Assembly (NCBI GenBank): GCA_030704615.1 | Contig: CM060731.1 | Location: 9,734,001 to 9,798,000 of the forward strand | Direction: 5' to 3' | DNA: 64,000 bases | Origin: Takakia lepidozioides | Lineage: Eukaryota; Streptophyta; Takakiopsida; Takakiales; Takakiaceae | Shown: positions 43,935-55,724 of the stretch, one piece after another | Layout of the letters: each line of letters opens with the position of its first letter | Numbering within the stretch: position 1 is the stretch's first letter | Notes under the pieces: model-generated | Seen by the model: the letters and a program-made list of their open reading frames with translations, nothing else | Told to the model about the DNA's origin: nothing | The model's database searches: none | Translations under genes and position numbers: made by a program

Positions 43935-46118
43935 ATGCCCCCCCTAGCATGCATCGAGGAGGCGGAGTCTATGCTCTATGATTTTGTGAACTCGAATTCT
44001 TACGCTTATCCTGAGCCAGGGAGCAAGAAGGGTTGGGGAGTGGCCAATTCTGCCTCTCTCTACCGAGTTGAGGGGTGGGGTGCCCCCTACTTCTACGTCA
44101 ATGGCAAAGGGAACATGGCCGTGCGTCCATATGGACTGGCCACAGATTCTTCAGAAGAGATTGACCTTATGGAAGCAATGCGGAAGGTGGTGACCACCGG
44201 TGGGCCAGGAGGAAAGGCCATGGCACTTCCGCTCATCATGCGGTTCCCGGGCATTTTGAAGCATCGCATAGAGACCCTTCAGGCTGCCTTCGATCGGGGA
44301 ATTGTGCTGCAACGCTACCAGGGGTGTTTTCAAGGCGTGTTTCCAGTGAAATCCAACCCTGATCGGTACGTCGTGGAGGACATCGTCAAGTTTGGTAGGC
44401 AGTTCAATTTCGGCCTGGAGGCTGGATCCAAGCCCGAGCTTCTGATGGTGATTGCGTCCATGTGCAAAAGCAGCCCGGACTCGCTTGTCATCTGTAACGG
44501 CTACAAAGATGCCGAGTACGTGCAGCTAGCACTGATAGCTAGGCAGCTGGGGCTCAAGACTGTTATAGTTTTGGAACAGGTGGAGGAGCTTGACATTGTC
44601 TTGAAGTTGAGCCAGCTGCTGTCTGTGCAGCCTGTGATTGGTATCAGGGCGAAGCTCAGTACGAAGCACGCAGGCCACTGGGGAGAAACCTCGGGGGAGA
44701 AGGGGAAATTTGGTCTCTCCACATCTGAAATTGTTGAGGTTGTGCGAAAGTTGAGGAGGGTTGGTATGATGGACTGTCTGCAGTTGCTTCATTTCCACAT
44801 AGGCTCGCAGATCCCGTCGCTTGCACTCGTCAACGAGGGTGTAGGTGAGGCTGCACACATGTTTTGTGAGCTTGCACTTATGGGAGCCAACATGAAGATT
44901 ATTGACATTGGGGGCGGCCTTGGTGTGGACTACGATGGATCAAACTCTGCTTCATCTAACATGTCTATAGGTTACACCATTGAAGAATACGCTGAACAAG
45001 TGGTGGAGGCAATAAAGGATGCATGCTGCAAAAAGAATGTGACGCATCCAATTGTGTGTTGTGAGAGTGGACGTGGCTTGGTGTCCCATCACTCGGTGCT
45101 TGTTTTTGATGTTTTGTCAGCCAACAAGAGGGGTGGCAATGCATCACAGGATCTTGGGGTCCCTCTTGAATGTGAGGGGCTGCCTGAGGAGCTAGCATCC
45201 ATGCATGACGAGTTGGCTAGTTTTGCGAGAGCTGGGAACTACGAGGGAGCCCTGACGTGTGCGAAGCATCTCAAGTTTGAATGCACCCGTCTTTTCAAGC
45301 TTGGTCTTCTCAACCTGGAGCTACGAGCGTCTGTCGACAAGATGTTTGACGTGGTGTCTGCGCTGGTAGATGAGAAGGAGTACGAGAAATTCTCTTCTGG
45401 ACCGCATTCCTTGAAGGCGGGGCTATGCTCTGTGGAGCAAAATGGCTGTGGCGACCGTGTGGGGACGCAGAAAGGCAGGATGGATTACTCAGCCACCTAT
45501 CTCATCAATCTGTCCATTTTCAAGTCCATGCCCGATAGCTGGGCCATTGGCCAGCTTTTCCCCATTGTTCCATTGCACAGGCTTGACGAGGAGCCCTGTG
45601 TCCGAGCCATTTTGTCTGATCTGACATGTGACAGTGATGGCAAAGTTGCCACCTTCATTGGGACGGACCAGTTCGGTGAACCAGCGACGCACTTGCGGTT
45701 GCATGATCTGCAGCCTGAGAAACCGTACTACATGGGCATGTTCTTGGGGGGAGCATACCAAGAAATCCTTGGCAGCATGCATAATCTGTTCGGTACACTG
45801 AACGTCGTTCACATAGTGCCGTCCAGGGGGCCCGATGGGTTTCGCATTGCACGGGCACTGCCGGGGCAGACAATGGCTGAGGTCATAGGTGTGATGCAGC
45901 ATGACACTCGTGGGATGTTTGAAGCTCTCAAATGTCGTGTGGAGGATGCGCTGCAAGCCAAACGGTTTGGCAATGATCATGAGGCTGTTGGAGCTTTGCG
46001 GAGTCTGGCCTGCAGCTTTAGTTCTTACACCTATCTCTCTGCCGATGGCCGTAGTCGCCCTTTTTCTCTCAATAAGACAAGGATGCACTCTGCAGAACAA
46101 GGCTTTTGTGTCATGTGA
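43935..46118 (+). CDS. ADC: Arginine decarboxylase (biosynthetic, plant type)
   Basis: A single uninterrupted ORF encodes 727 residues. It converts arginine to agmatine, the first step of the agmatine route to putrescine, using PLP. The start is the ATG at 43935 ('MPPLACIEEAESM'), which resembles the usual plant 'MPALAC' N-terminus; the 12 in-frame codons upstream contain no ATG. The PLP lysine is about residue 139 ('FPVKSNPDRYVVEDIV'). Further group-IV decarboxylase motifs are 'WGETSGEKGKFGLS' (from 249), 'HFHIGSQ' (286), 'DIGGGLGVDYDG' (324), 'CESGRGLVSHH', the catalytic cysteine region 'DLTCDSDG' (Cys565) and 'YYMGMFLGGAYQEILG'. Length and intronless structure are normal for plant ADC, which is often plastid-located. 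The upstream ATG-free leader and hairpin suggest control at translation. Confidence 0.97.
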   Translation: MPPLACIEEAESMLYDFVNSNSYAYPEPGSKKGWGVANSASLYRVEGWGAPYFYVNGKGNMAVRPYGLATDSSEEIDLMEAMRKVVTTGGPGGKAMALPLIMRFPGILKHRIETLQAAFDRGIVLQRYQGCFQGVFPVKSNPDRYVVEDIVKFGRQFNFGLEAGSKPELLMVIASMCKSSPDSLVICNGYKDAEYVQLALIARQLGLKTVIVLEQVEELDIVLKLSQLLSVQPVIGIRAKLSTKHAGHWGETSGEKGKFGLSTSEIVEVVRKLRRVGMMDCLQLLHFHIGSQIPSLALVNEGVGEAAHMFCELALMGANMKIIDIGGGLGVDYDGSNSASSNMSIGYTIEEYAEQVVEAIKDACCKKNVTHPIVCCESGRGLVSHHSVLVFDVLSANKRGGNASQDLGVPLECEGLPEELASMHDELASFARAGNYEGALTCAKHLKFECTRLFKLGLLNLELRASVDKMFDVVSALVDEKEYEKFSSGPHSLKAGLCSVEQNGCGDRVGTQKGRMDYSATYLINLSIFKSMPDSWAIGQLFPIVPLHRLDEEPCVRAILSDLTCDSDGKVATFIGTDQFGEPATHLRLHDLQPEKPYYMGMFLGGAYQEILGSMHNLFGTLNVVHIVPSRGPDGFRIARALPGQTMAEVIGVMQHDTRGMFEALKCRVEDALQAKRFGNDHEAVGALRSLACSFSSYTYLSADGRSRPFSLNKTRMHSAEQGFCVM

Positions 46119-48596
46119 TCTCCCATTTAAGATAGTTTTAAGGTTGTGAACCCTCGGCACTTCAAAGGGGGCCTAGGTGCAAGGATCCCTGTTGCAGTTT
46201 TCGAGTGCAACATCCATTGTTTGGTTTCTACCACACAAACATTCTTTTGATCTATCCAGAAAACTGATATCATTACTTTTTGAGAAGCTGCATACCTGGC
46301 TCCGTTTACCATCAAGGTTAGTGTCTGTTTTGGCGAGCCTAGCAGTTTTGTTCTGGGTTTTTCCTGTTGGGCCCTGACGTTTTGCCTTGCAGTTGCAGTG
46401 AGACTGGTATAAACATGTATTGTCTTTCTGCACCTTTGCTTTGAAAACTGCTCGATTTGTAGTTGGTAGGCTGGGAGTTTTCCCGGTTTCTGCAGAGTGG
46501 CAAATTTGCCTTTGCAGCTGAGATATGATGCCAATGGCAGATGGTTGATCAAATTGGCCTTAAAGATATATTGGACATGTTTCTAACTTAAATTCAACCG
46601 TGGTTGAAAAGCCTACATTCAGAAGCTTGGGCTACCACCTAGTTTTCTCTGGACGGTGAGCTCTTCCTAATCCTGCTTTAGAAAGATTCTTTCTATCTTA
46701 GCATGAGGGTAGTCTCCTTTGCTTGTGATGCTAAGAATGTTAGGGGCTTAATCTGTTACATGTCTTTCTCCCTGGACTTGGTGACATATGCGTACCAACT
46801 TAGATTGGATTGTTTGCAACCCCCTTCCTACAAGAATGTAGTACTGTTGAACAAACTTCCAGGAAATCTACACTACCTGTATAATACGTCCGATATTCTT
46901 CTTCTGATACATGGTATTGTGGGGCCTGTTGGGTGCTCGTTGGCTCTCTAGCCGGAAGCTGTTCAAGTCAAGTTTAGCTAAACAGATGCTGTGACTTCGC
47001 AGCCTTTGGCTGGCTTTCGCAGTTTAAACAATTTCTGGCACGGTGGTAAAATGAACGATTGCCTAGACTTGGATCTCCTGACTTTTGACTCTTCAGTCAA
47101 TCAAGTCAACTTTCTTTATCGAACCAGACATCCACTGGTGTATGCCATGTTGTCACAAAATTGTCAAATCTATGAGAATCTGAGAGGGGAGAAGAGACCA
47201 GGGTCTACCTTTGCTACCCAGAGATTTTAAACCTACCGATCAGCTTTCCCGAAAAAAACGGAAGTCATCCTCCCAACTGTTCCTCCTGGGCTGAGCATCA
47301 GCCCCAGCAATTACTGCAGAAATGTGTGAAAAAAATGCATGGAACCAAGGTTAAGAAGAGGCCGCAGGGCAGGTGACAGAAGCAACAATATGGAAGAGTT
47401 TGAAGTTTCAACCACATTCCCTGATCATGTAAAAGTATCAATCTTAATCAAATCTTCCTAGTTCAGATGAGAGCTGCATGCCCTTCAGGATTGCCAACTA
47501 TTGCGGCTTTACTGTTGAAATTGCCAGCTCTTACAACAAACATTTTTATCTCTGATAGGTCTCAAGCCTCATAATAGCTGTGTAGTTCTTTTTCTCAACA
47601 TTCTCAGTGAGGTTATTCATCATGCACAAAACTCTTGTATTGTACCATCGACTCATCATCGTCATCGCAAGCATGGTTTTGATATCCCTTCAGATTACTG
47701 ACTGAAGATTTCACATGATATTTTCACCCTCCCTGCGGAGTCTTGCACACTCTTTTGTGTGCAAAACCTTCAAACCCCTTATGACTTCCTTTCTGCCTTA
47801 CAAAATAGTTTGATAATCATTTTCCTTTCTGATGTGTTGCTCACAGAGAGAACACAACTAAGAACGTGCATACTGGCTGTCAATTACAGTTACAAATTTT
47901 CTTAAAATAATTACACACTATGACCTTCCCACCCTCCCATTGACGGAACTAATGATTTTCCCATTCTCTTCCCATGGGCCAGCAAGACAGTGATGAGTGA
48001 AACGTGACAGCTGATTGTCACCTGGTACCAGATTGCAGCCAATTCTGGCCCTGAGTACTACTACCAGATTATTGCACCCTTCAAAGTCTAAAGAAACTGA
48101 CTCGGGTCTCTTCTTGAAATGTCAGGAACGCCTTGGTCCCTTCATTCTGAGGTAACGACTCACAACAGTAATCTGTCCTGTGAAAAATTGTGAGCTCAAC
48201 TCCTACATTTGTAAATCAGGTGGATTGATCACCTCTCCAGCCCGTCACAACTAGGTGTCAGGCGTGTGTCGAAATACTGGACATTCCAAGTTCTCAAAAG
48301 AAAATGGCCTTCCACATACCCAGTCTTCGTCTATCGTTTGGGGATCCCCTGATCAACACTTTTTGGTGATACAGTTATCTCAATGATACACTGTTCATGC
48401 CAACCTGTCTACAACTCCTCTGCAATCCACTTTCCCATCACGCTGTTTGATGATCATCTCTTCATCATGGCCAGCTTACAGAAAGTGAATTAGTACTGAC
48501 TGTCGCCTCTCACGACAAAAACCAGTTATGTCCACTATGTGTGCTGGGGAAAATCACATATTGCGACCGATGCACCTTATTCCTATTCTGCTCATT
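46119..48596. other. Intergenic between convergent ADC and PPR genes
   Basis: Holds the 3' regions of ADC (plus) and of the minus-strand PPR gene. Short ORFs near 46.7-47.2 kb have no family signature. No mobile element is evident. Confidence 0.4.
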
Positions 48597-50912
48597 TCAC
48601 CAGTAATCACCACAAGAGCAACCACCATTTTGAAAGTGGTGAAAACGACTGGCATCCCGTACAACAACTGCTCGCCCCACTATCTTTGAGATGAACTTGA
48701 TAGCAGTGTGGCAGTCACCGCAAACCCGGAGGTTCTTGATGACACGGAGAGGTGTCCCACGGGGTGTGCTGATGAGGCCAAACGCAACGGCCAGCTTCTC
48801 ACTGTGGTGGCAAAGAGAATGTTCCTTCATCTCCTCCTCCACATCATGCAACACAAAGCTTGTGTCAGGCACATATCCAATCTCCTTCATCTCCACAGAC
48901 AATCTCTCCAGCTCAGCATGTATTTCCCCAATCTGTGGATGTGATTTGTCTTCTACAACAAATGCATGCACCTGGTTGTCCACCTCAATGCAGCTGCGCC
49001 CTGGCTCCTTTTTAACACCTCTCTCCTCCATCATTTTTCTAACCTTCGCTTCATCGTCCCACCTACCAGCCGCAGCATAGATGTGCGAAAGCAGCACATA
49101 TGTTGAAGCACCCTGTGGATCCCACTTCAGAATGCATTTTGCTGCATGTTCAGCTACCTCAACATCACCATGAACTCTGCAGGCAGCAAGCAAGGCCATC
49201 CAAACCACAGCACCCGGTTCCATTGGCATTCTGTTAATGAAGTCCTCTGCCTCATTCACTTTCCCTGCACGCCCAAGAAGGTCCACCATGCAGCCAAAAT
49301 GCTCCACTGTAGGAGAGACGCCATGATCTTGACTCATTGAATCAAAGTAGTGACGGCCTTCCTCCACTAGTCCAACATGGCTACATGCTGAGAGAAGAGA
49401 TATATAAGTAACTCCATCTGGCTTCAAGCCAGCCTGTCGCATTTCTTCAAATAACTGCATAGCCTCCCTACCACACCCATGCTGGGCATATCCTGCCATC
49501 ATTGTGTTCCACGATACTAAATTTTGTTGAGTCATATCCTTGAATACTCGACATGCATCCTTCATGCTCCCACATTTTGCATACATGTCGACAAGGGCAG
49601 TCTCAAGAATAATATTTGGCGCAATCCCAGCTTTGATGATGTCGGCATGCACCTCTATGCCCTTTTCAAGGGCTGCAAGGTTAGCGCACGCATTGAGAGC
49701 AGAAACAAACGTCTGCTTGTCTGGAGTCACACCTTCCTGCACCATTTGCTCATAGATCTTGAAAGCCTCCCTTCCATACCCGTGCTGAGCATACCCAGCA
49801 ATCATCGCACTCCATGAGACCACGTCTTGTTTAGACATACTGTCGAACACTTGGCGTGCATCCTTTATCCTCCCGCATTTGGCATATCCTACTATCATTG
49901 CAGTCCACGAGACTACATTTCGTTTGGGCATAGTCTCAAACACTTGACTTGCATCCTTCATACTCCCACATTTGGCATACATGTCAACAAGGGCAGTATC
50001 AAGAATGACATCTGGCGCAATATTGGCTTTGTTGATGTCAGCATGGACCTTTACACCCATTTCAAGGGCTGCCAGGCTGGCACACGCATTGAGAACACAA
50101 ATGAAGGTCACCTTGTCCGGCATCACCCCTTCCAATATCATTTGCTCATACATCTCCAAAGCCTCACTACCACACCCATGCTGAGTATATCCTGCAATCA
50201 TCGCATTCCATGAGACCACATCTCGATTTGCCATATTGTCAAAAAGTTGATGTGCATTCTTCATGCTCCCGCATTTGGCATACATGTCAATAAGGGTATT
50301 TTCCAGAATGACATCTCGGACAATCCCAGCTTTGATAATGTCAGCATGGACCTCTTTGCCCTTTTGCATGGCTGCCAGGCTGGCACACGCATTCAGAACA
50401 CATGTAAATGTGACATTGCTGGGTGTCACCCCTTCCTGTTGCATTTGCTCATACATCTCCAAAGCCTCCCTACCACACCCGTGCTTGGTATATCTTCCTA
50501 TCATTATAGTCCACGTAAACAAATCTCGTTCAGGCATTGTCTCAAAGACTTGGCGGGCATCCACCACGCTCCCGCACTTGGCATACATGTTGACAAGGTT
50601 GTTGAGTAGAAAAATGTTTGGCTTTAATCCACTTTGAATGATGTGGGAATGCACTTGCTTTCCCTCTGCTAGACCTTTAATGTTGATGCACACTTGCAAG
50701 AGATAGACATAGGTATTGGAGTCTGCCAACATGCCTCCTTGGTTCAAAATGTGCAGTGCCTCTTTCAGTTGTCCCGCCTTACATAGTGTCCTCACAACTC
50801 GCAAAGCACCATAAACGTTGTCGTTGACACCATCGCTCAATCCTTGATCAGGAGCAGTGGTCAAGGTGGAGGTGCCTGAATCCATCAACTGTGCCTGATG
50901 GAACACCGCCAT
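48597..50912 (-). CDS. PLS-class pentatricopeptide repeat protein with DYW domain
   Basis: An intronless minus-strand ORF of 771 residues starts at ATG 50912. P, L and S motifs alternate from about residue 32, many ending in the 'MYAKCGS' S-motif core and '[15 protein letters not shown]' P-motif core, followed by P2-L2-S2, E1 ('[20 protein letters not shown]') and E2 ('[20 protein letters not shown]'). The DYW deaminase domain (about 636-771) keeps the PG-box 'EPGRSCIEV', the HxE zinc/catalytic site (His703, Glu705), CxxC (Cys731, Cys734) and the terminal 'CSCGDYW'. Such proteins deaminate specific cytidines to uridine in plastid or mitochondrial transcripts. The N-terminus is short and not a clear transit peptide, so the destination is open. 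Repeats are unusually similar to one another, suggesting recent internal duplication. Confidence 0.95.
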   Translation of the reverse strand: MAVFHQAQLMDSGTSTLTTAPDQGLSDGVNDNVYGALRVVRTLCKAGQLKEALHILNQGGMLADSNTYVYLLQVCINIKGLAEGKQVHSHIIQSGLKPNIFLLNNLVNMYAKCGSVVDARQVFETMPERDLFTWTIMIGRYTKHGCGREALEMYEQMQQEGVTPSNVTFTCVLNACASLAAMQKGKEVHADIIKAGIVRDVILENTLIDMYAKCGSMKNAHQLFDNMANRDVVSWNAMIAGYTQHGCGSEALEMYEQMILEGVMPDKVTFICVLNACASLAALEMGVKVHADINKANIAPDVILDTALVDMYAKCGSMKDASQVFETMPKRNVVSWTAMIVGYAKCGRIKDARQVFDSMSKQDVVSWSAMIAGYAQHGYGREAFKIYEQMVQEGVTPDKQTFVSALNACANLAALEKGIEVHADIIKAGIAPNIILETALVDMYAKCGSMKDACRVFKDMTQQNLVSWNTMMAGYAQHGCGREAMQLFEEMRQAGLKPDGVTYISLLSACSHVGLVEEGRHYFDSMSQDHGVSPTVEHFGCMVDLLGRAGKVNEAEDFINRMPMEPGAVVWMALLAACRVHGDVEVAEHAAKCILKWDPQGASTYVLLSHIYAAAGRWDDEAKVRKMMEERGVKKEPGRSCIEVDNQVHAFVVEDKSHPQIGEIHAELERLSVEMKEIGYVPDTSFVLHDVEEEMKEHSLCHHSEKLAVAFGLISTPRGTPLRVIKNLRVCGDCHTAIKFISKIVGRAVVVRDASRFHHFQNGGCSCGDYW

Positions 50913-51714
50913 CCTGCAAGACCCACAACTCTAGTCACAAACCTTTCCTCTCAAATTCAAAGCTCTGAGATCCTCTGAAGATTTCTTCATGATAGCAGGC
51001 TCCCTGATATATACTGGCACAGCTCAAACTACCGAATCATCCACAATAAAATGTACTACTTCTATCTGCATGAGTTGGAAACCTTAATTGTCATTAAAAC
51101 AATACCCATTGTATTCTCGACCTGGATGTCCCTGCTCGACATTCCATCCATGATCACAAGATCGTGTTTGACCTTGAGTCAAGCCAGCTAGCTTCCCTTT
51201 CACCCAAGGAGGCTTCAGCCACAGGACCTCGTTTCTGTGCTTATGTTTGAAATCTGGTGATCTTGGACTCTTCTGTGGAAACCACCAGCAGGCAGCTGAG
51301 CAGCCATAGCTTAGACCACAGTTTTGCATGGAACAGCTACAACCAGCAAAGCATCTTTCAGATGATTGGGAACATCTTGTACAACATGCTTTTGAGAGCC
51401 CTGCTGATAGTAACAGCGAGCACCACTTTTTCAACATTTTTCCTGCAAAGAGGGGGGCTGTCACAATTTGAAATGAGGGAAGTTACAATCCAATACACAG
51501 ACATTGGTCAGTCACAAGCCCTCCAAAATATTCTCATATTAAATGGATATAGCATCACCGTCTTAAATCTGTTCTCCCACCACTGTGAAGCATCTGAGAA
51601 AAACTCATTCTCTGCTGATTGTGTGGCCTGCATGCAAAACATAGATCTCTAACCGCCCTTATTTATTGAAGTCCAATTGAGGAATGCCAGCATAGGCTTT
51701 CCATGAATTATCTC
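50913..51714. other. Intergenic between PPR gene and LINE
   Basis: Contains the upstream region of the minus-strand PPR gene. Overlapping ORFs on both strands (51084-51464 and 51257-51652) show no recognisable family. No promoter element is clear enough to call. Confidence 0.4.
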
Positions 51715-51728
51715 TCTCTAAGAATACA

Positions 51729-54700
51729 TGGGGTAACTGTCCCCCCTTTGCAGAACGGTTGGCCGTCCAGGAGCAATCACAAGCTACCTAGACGACAAAC
51801 AATTCACACGCAAAGGGCTGGCTTGCGGCTGGCCACTTTCAACTTCTCAGGGTTGACCAACCAAAGGAAACAACTTGAAGTGGGACAAGTTCTTCGGACT
51901 AATGATATTCATATCTGTGCTGGGCAAGAAACATGGGAAACGTCGGATAAACTGGTTGGAGATGTCATTGGTTATAAATGGGCAGGTAAGATGTGTACTC
52001 TCAAGGCAGCATCTGCCAAACGCGGTCAAAAAGGGGTCGGATTCTTTGTCCGTGATTTCTTGTTTGACAATTGTGAAATTATCAACAAGGGTTTGAGGTA
52101 TGAGCATAGTATCTGGCTAAAACTGAATTTGAAGGGCAGCATGAGTACAAAGGACCTGGACTGTGCTTCGTTCCTTGCCAAAGGTCAGGTGGTACTATTG
52201 GGGGACTTCAATGCCCGGGTGGGCAAAGGGACCCATCAGGACGATATCATTGGACCTTTTGGTGAGGACGAGCTGAATTCTAATGGCAGACGGTTAATTA
52301 ACTGTCTAGAAGAGCTTCAGCTTTTGACCTTGAATAACAGGACAAGAGGTGACCAAGTGCAGTGGACTCGTGAGAAACCCCAAACTGGGGAACGTTCCAT
52401 TGTGGACTATATCATAATGGACAAAATTTTGTTCCCCCAGTGTGCCAATGTGTTGATCGACAGAACTGATATTGGTACCTCTGACCACTTCCTGGTTTGG
52501 ACTGAGATCAAAAGGTGTTTTCCCACCACCAAGAGATCTGTGAAACGTTCGATTCGGAAGTGGCGCATAGAAAAATTCCACAATGAGGAGGTCAAGGCTG
52601 AGTACGTCCAGGCCTTGCAAGAGGCTCTCCCTCATTTTGTCCAATCGCTCCAAGAACTTCAGTCACGCTCTGTTAACGCAAGAAATGAAGTCGAAAGAGC
52701 AGTGGACTCTTGGGAGAGTTTCGTTTCCTCCGTGGCTGACAAGATCATTGGGAGGAAACTAATTGTCTGCGGTAGAGCAGTTAATTGGTGGACTAATGAG
52801 ATTAAACTCAAGATAGCTGAGAGACGAGCCCTCTAGAAAGAGTGCTGCAATTTGGAAACCAACAGAGAATTGTGGGCGAGGTACTACCAGCTCCGTAAAG
52901 ATATCAATCAGCTTGTTAGGTCTCAGAACAAATTATACTGGGACAAGTTATACAGTGAAATAAACTCAAACCACCATGGCGGTAATGACAAGAAATTCTG
53001 GTTGGCCCTTCAACGTTTGTACAAGCCGAAAAACGGTCAGCTAGTACAAGCGCTGAAGACTACTAAAGGTGCAGTGGTGACTTCATCGGTTGACATTGTC
53101 AAAACCTTTGAAACTCACTACAGTATCTTTGGCAGAACTTCTAGGTCTAACAGTGAGGGGTCTTCTGCTGAATGGAGGGACACAGTTGGAAAAACTGTTC
53201 CTATGATTCAAAACAGCCCTGATGAACTGGAGTATATTTCAATGGCTTATAATGCTCCCATTAGTTCTTCTGAGATTGTGGAAGCAATTGAACATTTAAA
53301 TGGATATAAAGCTGGTGGACCTGATGGTATTGTCAACGAGCTTATCAAGCACGGTGGCGATCCCATGATAGAGCCCTAGTTCTCCTCTTTAACCTTATCT
53401 GGAAGACTGAAATGATCCCCTTTCGCTGGCGACAGGGGGTCATTGTCAATCTATACAAGAAGGGTGACAGAGAAGAACCGGGGAACTACTGTGGCATCAC
53501 GCTCCTCAATGCTGTTGGCAAGACATTCTGCAGAGTTATAAGTACTCGTCTCGAGGTTGATCTGGAGTCTAGAGGTTGTTTCCACGAAGGCCAAGCTGGC
53601 TTTCGGCGAAACAGGGGCTGTGTGGATCATATCTTCACTCTAAGCCAGATTATCCAGGGAAGGAAAAAAGAAGGGAAACCCACTTATGTCTTTTTCCTGG
53701 ATGTCAAAAAGGCTTATGACACAGTGTGGAGAGATGGCCTATGGTTCCGCCTCTGGTCTTGTGGGATCAAGGGAAAGATGTGGAGAGTTGTCCACAACTT
53801 GTATGCTCACACCAAAAGCTGTGTCACTGTTAACGGACAGAAGTCCAACTTCTTTGACATAGACCAAGGTGTAGCTCAAGGATGTACTCTCTCCCCTCTG
53901 CTCTTCAATGTTTTCATCAATCAACTCCTCGAGGATGTGGAAAGTGAGGGATTTGGGTTAAGGGTGGGTGATACCACCATACCAGCCCTTATGTTTGCGG
54001 ATGACTTTGCAGGCATAGGGGAGACTCCAACCAATCTCCAGGAGTTGATTGATTGCGCGAAGAGATACTTTGGGGGCTAGAGGCTAATGTCAGCAAATGT
54101 GCAGTGGTAGCATTCAACGACAGAGGAGAGGGAGGAAGTGATCTTAAGTGGCAGTGGGGTAGCCAAGAGATCCCGGTCCTCCCTTCCTACACTTACCTGG
54201 GCGTTGAGTTCTCCTCCAATTGTAATTGGGATGCACATATCCGGAAAGTTGTTCAAACTGGCAAGGGCAAAGCTCTGGGGCTCACTAAATTTTTCCACTG
54301 CAGAGGGGTCAACTCTGAGGTTAAGAAAACCATGCTTTGTCGCGTTATTAGACCTGCCTTGGAGTACGGATCTGCTATATGGGTTGATAACTCCAACCAG
54401 GCTAAGTCTCTAGAATCCATTCAAGTGGGGGTGCTTAAGGAGTGTATGTCAGCATGCTCCAAAACAGCCAATGTGGCTGTTCGGGGTGAGTTTGGCATTC
54501 CGTCCTTAAGCTCCCGACGAGACGAATTCAAGGTCAGATGGTGGGGTCAGCTGCAACATATGCCCAACACCAGATATCCTAAGTTAATCGACTCTATATC
54601 TTGGAAACAGGACCGCCCTGTCAAACAGGCTAAGTCCTGGGCAGAAGAGAGTAGAAGAGATCCTCAAGGACCTGGACCTGGATCCGCAAGTCTTGACCCT

Positions 54701-55337
54701 GCTGGATAAATCTGACTTAGAGGCTGTAGTGTCCTCAGCCATGTCTGTTGCCATGAGATTGTCTGATGAAAATGAAGTTAGGCAGAAAACTTCCCTGAAC
54801 TTGTTTCCAGTCTGTGACATGGGGGAGGACATCTTGGATGACCTCAAGGGTCTACCCACTCTTGGCACTAGACTGAAATTTAAACTCAGGGCAGGAAGCC
54901 TACCTTTGAACAGCAAACAGAAGCAGAGAGGAAAGGGAGAGTGCAATTGCCCGTTGTGTGGGCAATCTGAAGACAGTATTCATTTTCTGATACACTGTCC
55001 GGGGTTCTCTCACCAAAGAGACGCTCTCTTCAAATCTATTAAGGGAATTGTGCCTGTACCCCTGTTTACCAACTTTGAAAGTCTCGAGGCTGAGCCAAAA
55101 GCCCAGGCCCTCCTGAGGCCTAGTTTTTGGGCAAATCACACATAGCAGATTGATGCTTGTGTGAAGGGATTTCTAGAGGATATCTGGAAAACCCGGATTA
55201 ATTCTTTATATGGAGGTAAGTCTTACTACCAACGTCAGCCCCTGACAGAGGTAGGTTCTGTCCCTTTTGTTCCCGCTCAAACTGGGCGTGGGGTCAATGG
55301 CCACAAGGCTACAGCAAACAACGTCTTATGAGTACAA
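51729..55337 (+). mobile_element. Near-full-length, inactivated APE-type LINE (copy E)
   Basis: A 3.6-kb non-LTR retrotransposon with one ORF-equivalent and no gag-like ORF1. The endonuclease domain (51820-52510) has 'GQETWETSD', 'LLGDFNARVGKG', 'SIVDYIIMDK' and 'GTSDHFLVW'. The RT (about 53300-54080) has 'GYKAGGPDGIVNELI', 'GVIVNLYKKGDREEPGNY', 'YVFFLDVKKAYDTVW', 'GVAQGCTLSPLLFNVF' and 'MFADDFAG'. A C-terminal C-x2-C-x7-H-x4-C knuckle follows ('CPLCGQSEDSIHFLIHC'). In-frame stops at 52834-52836 and 55143-55145 and frame changes near 53380, 54065 and 54640 kill it. The coding tail ends at TGA 55329-55331. A 14-bp perfect repeat TCTCTAAGAATACA (51715-51728 and 55338-55351) fits a target-site duplication. 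Confidence 0.92.
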
Positions 55338-55418
55338 TCTCTAAGAATACACACATGTGTAGCCCAGGTGTGGCATACCCTCCCACGTCTTGCGCTCCCC
55401 CCTGCGTGCCTCCTTCAA

Positions 55419-55724
55419 ATGGCAAGACGAGGGAGGTTTTCCAAAGTAGGTTTCTGCAGACTGCGGAGGCATGGATCCATGGCCCACTTTGCGCGCTTAA
55501 GTCCTGCGAGTGTTTCTGTTGCCCTTCCTGTGTCTTCTAGCTCAGAACTGCGGCGTGGCATCACCTCCCACAATTCAGGTCCACGAAGCTGTGGGAGGCA
55601 TGTCTGTAGGGGCTTAGGATCTCTTTCTCAACCCCTAGCCTTTCGCAGTGCGAAGTCTATGTCAGAGTGGGGTTTTAGCACCAGTGCTAGAGCCAAACTC
55701 TATTTCCTAGCATGTGGTCACTAA
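55419..55724 (+). CDS. Orphan ORF resembling a mitochondrial presequence exon
   Basis: An ATG-led 101-codon ORF directly after the LINE. It is rich in Arg, Ser and Ala and almost free of acidic residues ('MARRGRFSKVGFCRLRRHG', 'SPASVSVALPVSSSSELRRG'), with 'WGFSTSARAK' near the end, a pattern typical of cleaved mitochondrial presequences. I cannot find the exon it would join and recognise no mature protein. It could be the stranded first exon of a gene, a gene fragment or chance. Confidence 0.25.
   Translation: MARRGRFSKVGFCRLRRHGSMAHFARLSPASVSVALPVSSSSELRRGITSHNSGPRSCGRHVCRGLGSLSQPLAFRSAKSMSEWGFSTSARAKLYFLACGH

Noticed and set aside
45489-46160. 223-codon minus-strand ORF across the end of ADC
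   Set aside because: An antisense shadow of a strongly conserved coding region, with no family features of its own.
49827-50213. Plus-strand ORFs antisense to the PPR gene
   Set aside because: They repeat with the PPR motif period because the PPR sequence itself is repetitive; they are shadows.
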